From assembly GCA_003695105.1 (NCBI GenBank), contig RFIZ01000041.1:1-7589 (forward strand): a DNA stretch of 7,589 nt. Reading direction: 5' to 3'. A program made the position numbers and the translations under genes. The notes beneath the pieces are model-generated. The model was not told where the DNA came from. It ran no database searches and was given only the letters and a program-made list of their open reading frames with translations. Shown here piece after piece: positions 5,664 through 7,589 of this stretch. Every line of letters starts with the position of its first letter. Within the stretch, counting starts at the first letter, position 1. The DNA comes from Fidelibacterota bacterium. GTDB lineage: Bacteria; Fidelibacterota; Marinisomatia; Marinisomatales; J089.

Positions 5664-7207
5664 CAGCGTTGGCCGGTGAACACCATGAACAACCCCTGTT
5701 CATTGCAGGCGTCGATCACTTCCTGGTCCCGTATGGACCCGCCGGGCTGAATCACGCCGCGAATCCCCGTCCCCTTCAGTTTGTCGATACTGTCCCGGAA
5801 GGGAAAAAAGGCGTCCGATGCCAGGATGGCTCCCCGGGCCCGCTCTCCCGCTTTCCGAAGGGCAATCTCCACTGCGTCCACCCGGCTCACCTGGCCCGGA
5901 CCGATCCCCACGGTTGTCCAATCTTTGACCAGCAGAATTCCATTCGATTTCACGTGTTTCAGGACCCTCCAGGCGAAATCCATCTGGGACCAATCCTCGT
6001 CGGTAGGTTTGCCATCGGTGACCTGGGAGGCCCGGGTCCGGTCCACAGAAGCCACATTGCTTTCCTGGACCAGAAATCCGCCGGTAATATGCCGGTAGGT
6101 CAAGTGGCGTTCCGGTGCCGGTACGGGACCCACGGACAGTACGCGAAGATTCTTTTTCCGGGACAAAATCGCCAGCGCCTCCGGTTCGAAGTCGGGTGCC
6201 AGAACGATTTCCACGAAAACTTTTCGAATGGCTTCCGCCACGGCGGCGGTGCAGGTGCGGTTCAGGGCAATGATACCGCCAAAGGCGGACAGGGCGTCGG
6301 CCTGGAAGGCCCGGGTGTATACATCCAGGATGTCGTGACCGATGGCCACGCCGCAGGGATTGGCGTGTTTCACCACGACACAGGCGGGTTCCGTGAATTC
6401 CCGGAGGCAGGCCAGGGCGCCGTCGGCATCCATGAGATTGTTATAGGAAAGTTGTTTCCCTTGATGAATGGTGGCGTTCAAAACCGACCAGGTCCGGGCA
6501 CCCGCTTCCCGGTAGACGGCGGCCTGCTGATGGGGATTTTCGCCGTAGCGCAGGGAAAAGGCCCGTTCCAGGGCGATGGTTTGTTGATCGGGAAAGAGCT
6601 CTTCGGTGAGATAGCCACTGATCAGGGTATCGTACGCCGCCGTATGGCGAAAGGCTTTCGCCGCCAGCCTCCGCCGGAGGTCGAAATCGATCCCGCCCTT
6701 CTGCTTCAGGGCAGCCGCGACGATGTCATAGTCTGCCGGGTCCACCACCACCGTCACCCAACCCACATTCTTGGCGGCGCTGCGAATCAGGGTCGGTCCG
6801 CCGATATCGATATACTCCAGGGCCTCTGTCAGGGCAGCGTCCCGCCGGGACATGACATCGCCGAAGGGATAGAGATTGCAGACCACCAGATCGATCCATA
6901 GCACGCCGCTGTCTTCCGCCTCCCGGGCATGGTGATCCCGCAGACCCAAGATTCCTCCCTCCACCAACGGATGAAGCGTCTTCACCCGGCCGTCCATGAT
7001 TTCAGGAAAACCGGTGTATTCCGACACATCGGTGACGGGAATCGCAGCTGCTCGCAACGCCCGGGCTGTCCCGCCGGTGGAAAGGATCTCCACTCCCTGT
7101 TCCTGGAGAGTCCGGGCCAGGGGTTCCAGTCCGGTCTTGTCAAAAACGGAAATGAGGGCGCGTTGTATCGGTGTGCGGGATTGATGTAGTGGATAGGATT
7201 TCAGCAT
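5651..7207 (-). CDS. purH: Bifunctional phosphoribosylaminoimidazolecarboxamide formyltransferase / IMP cyclohydrolase
   Basis: This 518-residue protein is a full-length PurH, the cytoplasmic enzyme that formylates AICAR with 10-formyl-tetrahydrofolate and cyclises FAICAR to IMP, the last two steps of de novo purine synthesis. The N-terminal MGS-like cyclohydrolase domain (about 16-147) has STGGTARAL (43-51), RVKTLHP with Lys76, Tyr113 in NLYPF, Asp134 in DIGGPT and Lys146 in AAKN. Their spacing matches human Lys66, Tyr104, Asp125 and Lys137. The transformylase domain has RYGENPHQ, QGKQLSYNNLMDADGA, Lys280-His281 in KHANPCG (human Lys266-His267), AFGGIIALN and SDAFFPFRD, and ends in the expected terminal His. 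Deviations: HPLVEGG where HPxxHGG is common, and a CFRH ending instead of the frequent HFRH. The ATG is preceded by GAGA at six bases (7214-7217), and the family core begins around residue 16. It stands alone on its strand, convergent with the operon. Confidence 0.98.
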   Translation of the reverse strand: MLKSYPLHQSRTPIQRALISVFDKTGLEPLARTLQEQGVEILSTGGTARALRAAAIPVTDVSEYTGFPEIMDGRVKTLHPLVEGGILGLRDHHAREAEDSGVLWIDLVVCNLYPFGDVMSRRDAALTEALEYIDIGGPTLIRSAAKNVGWVTVVVDPADYDIVAAALKQKGGIDFDLRRRLAAKAFRHTAAYDTLISGYLTEELFPDQQTIALERAFSLRYGENPHQQAAVYREAGARTWSVLNATIHQGKQLSYNNLMDADGALACLREFTEPACVVVKHANPCGVAIGHDILDVYTRAFQADALSAFGGIIALNRTCTAAVAEAIRKVFVEIVLAPDFEPEALAILSRKKNLRVLSVGPVPAPERHLTYRHITGGFLVQESNVASVDRTRASQVTDGKPTDEDWSQMDFAWRVLKHVKSNGILLVKDWTTVGIGPGQVSRVDAVEIALRKAGERARGAILASDAFFPFRDSIDKLKGTGIRGVIQPGGSIRDQEVIDACNEQGLFMVFTGQRCFRH

Positions 7208-7380
7208 ATGTTGTCTCGTTTTGTGAGCGGTTCAGGGGATTTCGGGTCGCAGCGATACGATCGGAAACCGGGAAATGAAACGCATGAAATTACGTTTTTT
7301 TCGGACCTCGAAAGGGGAATAATCCCTGTCTCCGAACGGTGCCGGTTGAACCTCCCGCCGCAATCAGTTTTTTCGCCTGG

Positions 7381-7403
7381 AAAAATTCCGGTCCGGTAAC
7401 CGG
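7381..7403 (-). terminator. Candidate intrinsic terminator upstream of purH
   Basis: Read on the minus strand, CCGGT (7403-7399) and ACCGG (7392-7388) form a 5-bp GC-rich stem with a 6-base loop, followed by AA and five T residues (7385-7381). This is a minimal but recognisable rho-independent terminator arrangement. It would end transcripts coming from beyond 7403 toward purH, either closing an upstream gene or RNA, or acting as a leader attenuator about 175 bases before the purH start. The short stem limits confidence. Confidence 0.35.
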
Positions 7404-7429
7404 CAGGGACTAAAGTCGTAGTAGGGGGG

Positions 7430-7462
7430 CTTTGGAGGGAGGAAGAAGGTGATTCTCCAAAG
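7430..7462. repeat. 8-bp inverted repeat in purH leader region
   Basis: CTTTGGAG (7430-7437) and CTCCAAAG (7455-7462) are perfect inverted copies separated by 17 bases. A G-T wobble and a G-C pair can extend the stem to ten. Flanking G-run (7424-7429) and C-run (7469-7474) sequences could pair further with an internal loop. No U-tract follows on either strand, so it does not look like a terminator. Confidence 0.5.
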
Positions 7463-7589
7463 TCGCCCTCCCCCGGGCAAAATCTTTCTATATGGCTGAG
7501 GACGTCGAAGACGGGTACCCGGGCGCTCAATCCGAGTGCACAGGCGGAAAAACCCAGGCTCTGGCCCCATATTGGGTCGGAGCTTTCCC

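Larger units (their letters stand above)
7208..7589. other. Non-coding purH upstream region, palindrome-rich
   Basis: I find no credible gene in these 382 bases: the open frames present on both strands show no family motifs and poor amino-acid composition. The stretch should hold the purH promoter, which I cannot place with confidence. It contains a series of short inverted repeats: GGGA/TCCC (7315-7326), GGAA/TTCC (7379-7389), CCGGT/ACCGG (7393-7403), GAC/GTC around TAAA (7408-7417), CTTTGGAG/CTCCAAAG (7430-7462) and the perfect 10-mer CGGGTACCCG (7512-7521). I looked for purine, ZTP, THF, glycine, SAM, TPP and cobalamin riboswitch cores by eye and did not recognise one. Confidence 0.5.

Noticed and set aside
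5654..6901. A 415-codon open frame on the plus strand
   Set aside because: It lies fully antisense to purH, which is beyond doubt. It has Gly/His/Pro-rich composition without any recognisable domain, as expected for a shadow frame in GC-rich coding DNA.
7424..7442. Possible G-quadruplex (G-run followed by GG, GGG, GG)
   Set aside because: Only one run of six and one of three G residues qualify; four tracts of three are not available without splitting the long run.
7201..7530. A minus-strand 109-codon frame upstream of purH
   Set aside because: It is open but shows no family motif, ends within the purH start region, and crosses the palindrome-rich stretch. I judged it non-coding, though an upstream reading frame continuing from beyond 7589 cannot be fully excluded.
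7501..7589. Possible ZTP (pfl) riboswitch or 6S RNA piece upstream of purH
   Set aside because: A CCGCCTG on the minus strand recalls the 3' end of the ZTP motif, which often precedes purH, but the required 5' half and the GGGCA ending are missing. No 6S-like long duplex with a central bubble could be traced.

Overview
This window carries an ordinary-looking bacterial gene layout with five protein genes and no detectable mobile element, CRISPR array, tRNA or rRNA. Base composition is moderately GC-rich by eye, with strong G/C preference at third codon positions in all five genes. The predicted outer-membrane or surface lipoprotein built from Ig-like domains, and the exported penicillin-acylase-family enzyme, point to a Gram-negative organism. 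The gene style resembles environmental FCB-group bacteria (Calditrichota, Ignavibacteria, Bacteroidota relatives), but that placement is an impression and not a demonstrated result.

Layout. (1) Bases 1-1758, minus strand: the first 586 codons of a long surface lipoprotein made of tandem bacterial Ig-like (Big_1/invasin-type) domains; its 3' end lies outside the window. (2) Bases 1759-1966: a divergent intergenic region with a short perfect hairpin and a 10-bp direct repeat. (3) Bases 1967-5617, plus strand: a tightly packed three-gene operon. It encodes a penicillin-amidase-family Ntn hydrolase (802 aa), a membrane-anchored glycerophosphodiester phosphodiesterase (271 aa) and a GNAT N-acetyltransferase (145 aa). 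The first two genes overlap by one base (TGATG) and the last two by 11 bases. (4) Bases 5651-7207, minus strand: purH, the bifunctional AICAR transformylase/IMP cyclohydrolase, convergent with the operon and only 33 bp from it. (5) Bases 7208-7589: non-coding purH upstream region rich in short palindromes, with one candidate intrinsic terminator pointing toward purH.

How the parts may work together. PurH performs the last two steps of IMP synthesis in the cytoplasm and has no evident link to its neighbours. The lipoprotein is probably a cell-surface or outer-membrane structural/adhesive protein. The operon is the most suggestive part: an exported amide hydrolase, a membrane-anchored phosphodiesterase and an acyltransferase could jointly process N-acylated lipids or other amide-linked metabolites. 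That is inference from gene fusion-like spacing and family chemistry only; no substrate can be read from the sequence. I see no convincing new defence or mobile system here. The parts that most merit a second look are the palindrome-rich purH leader, the operon combination, and a charged insertion in the second Ig-like domain of the lipoprotein.
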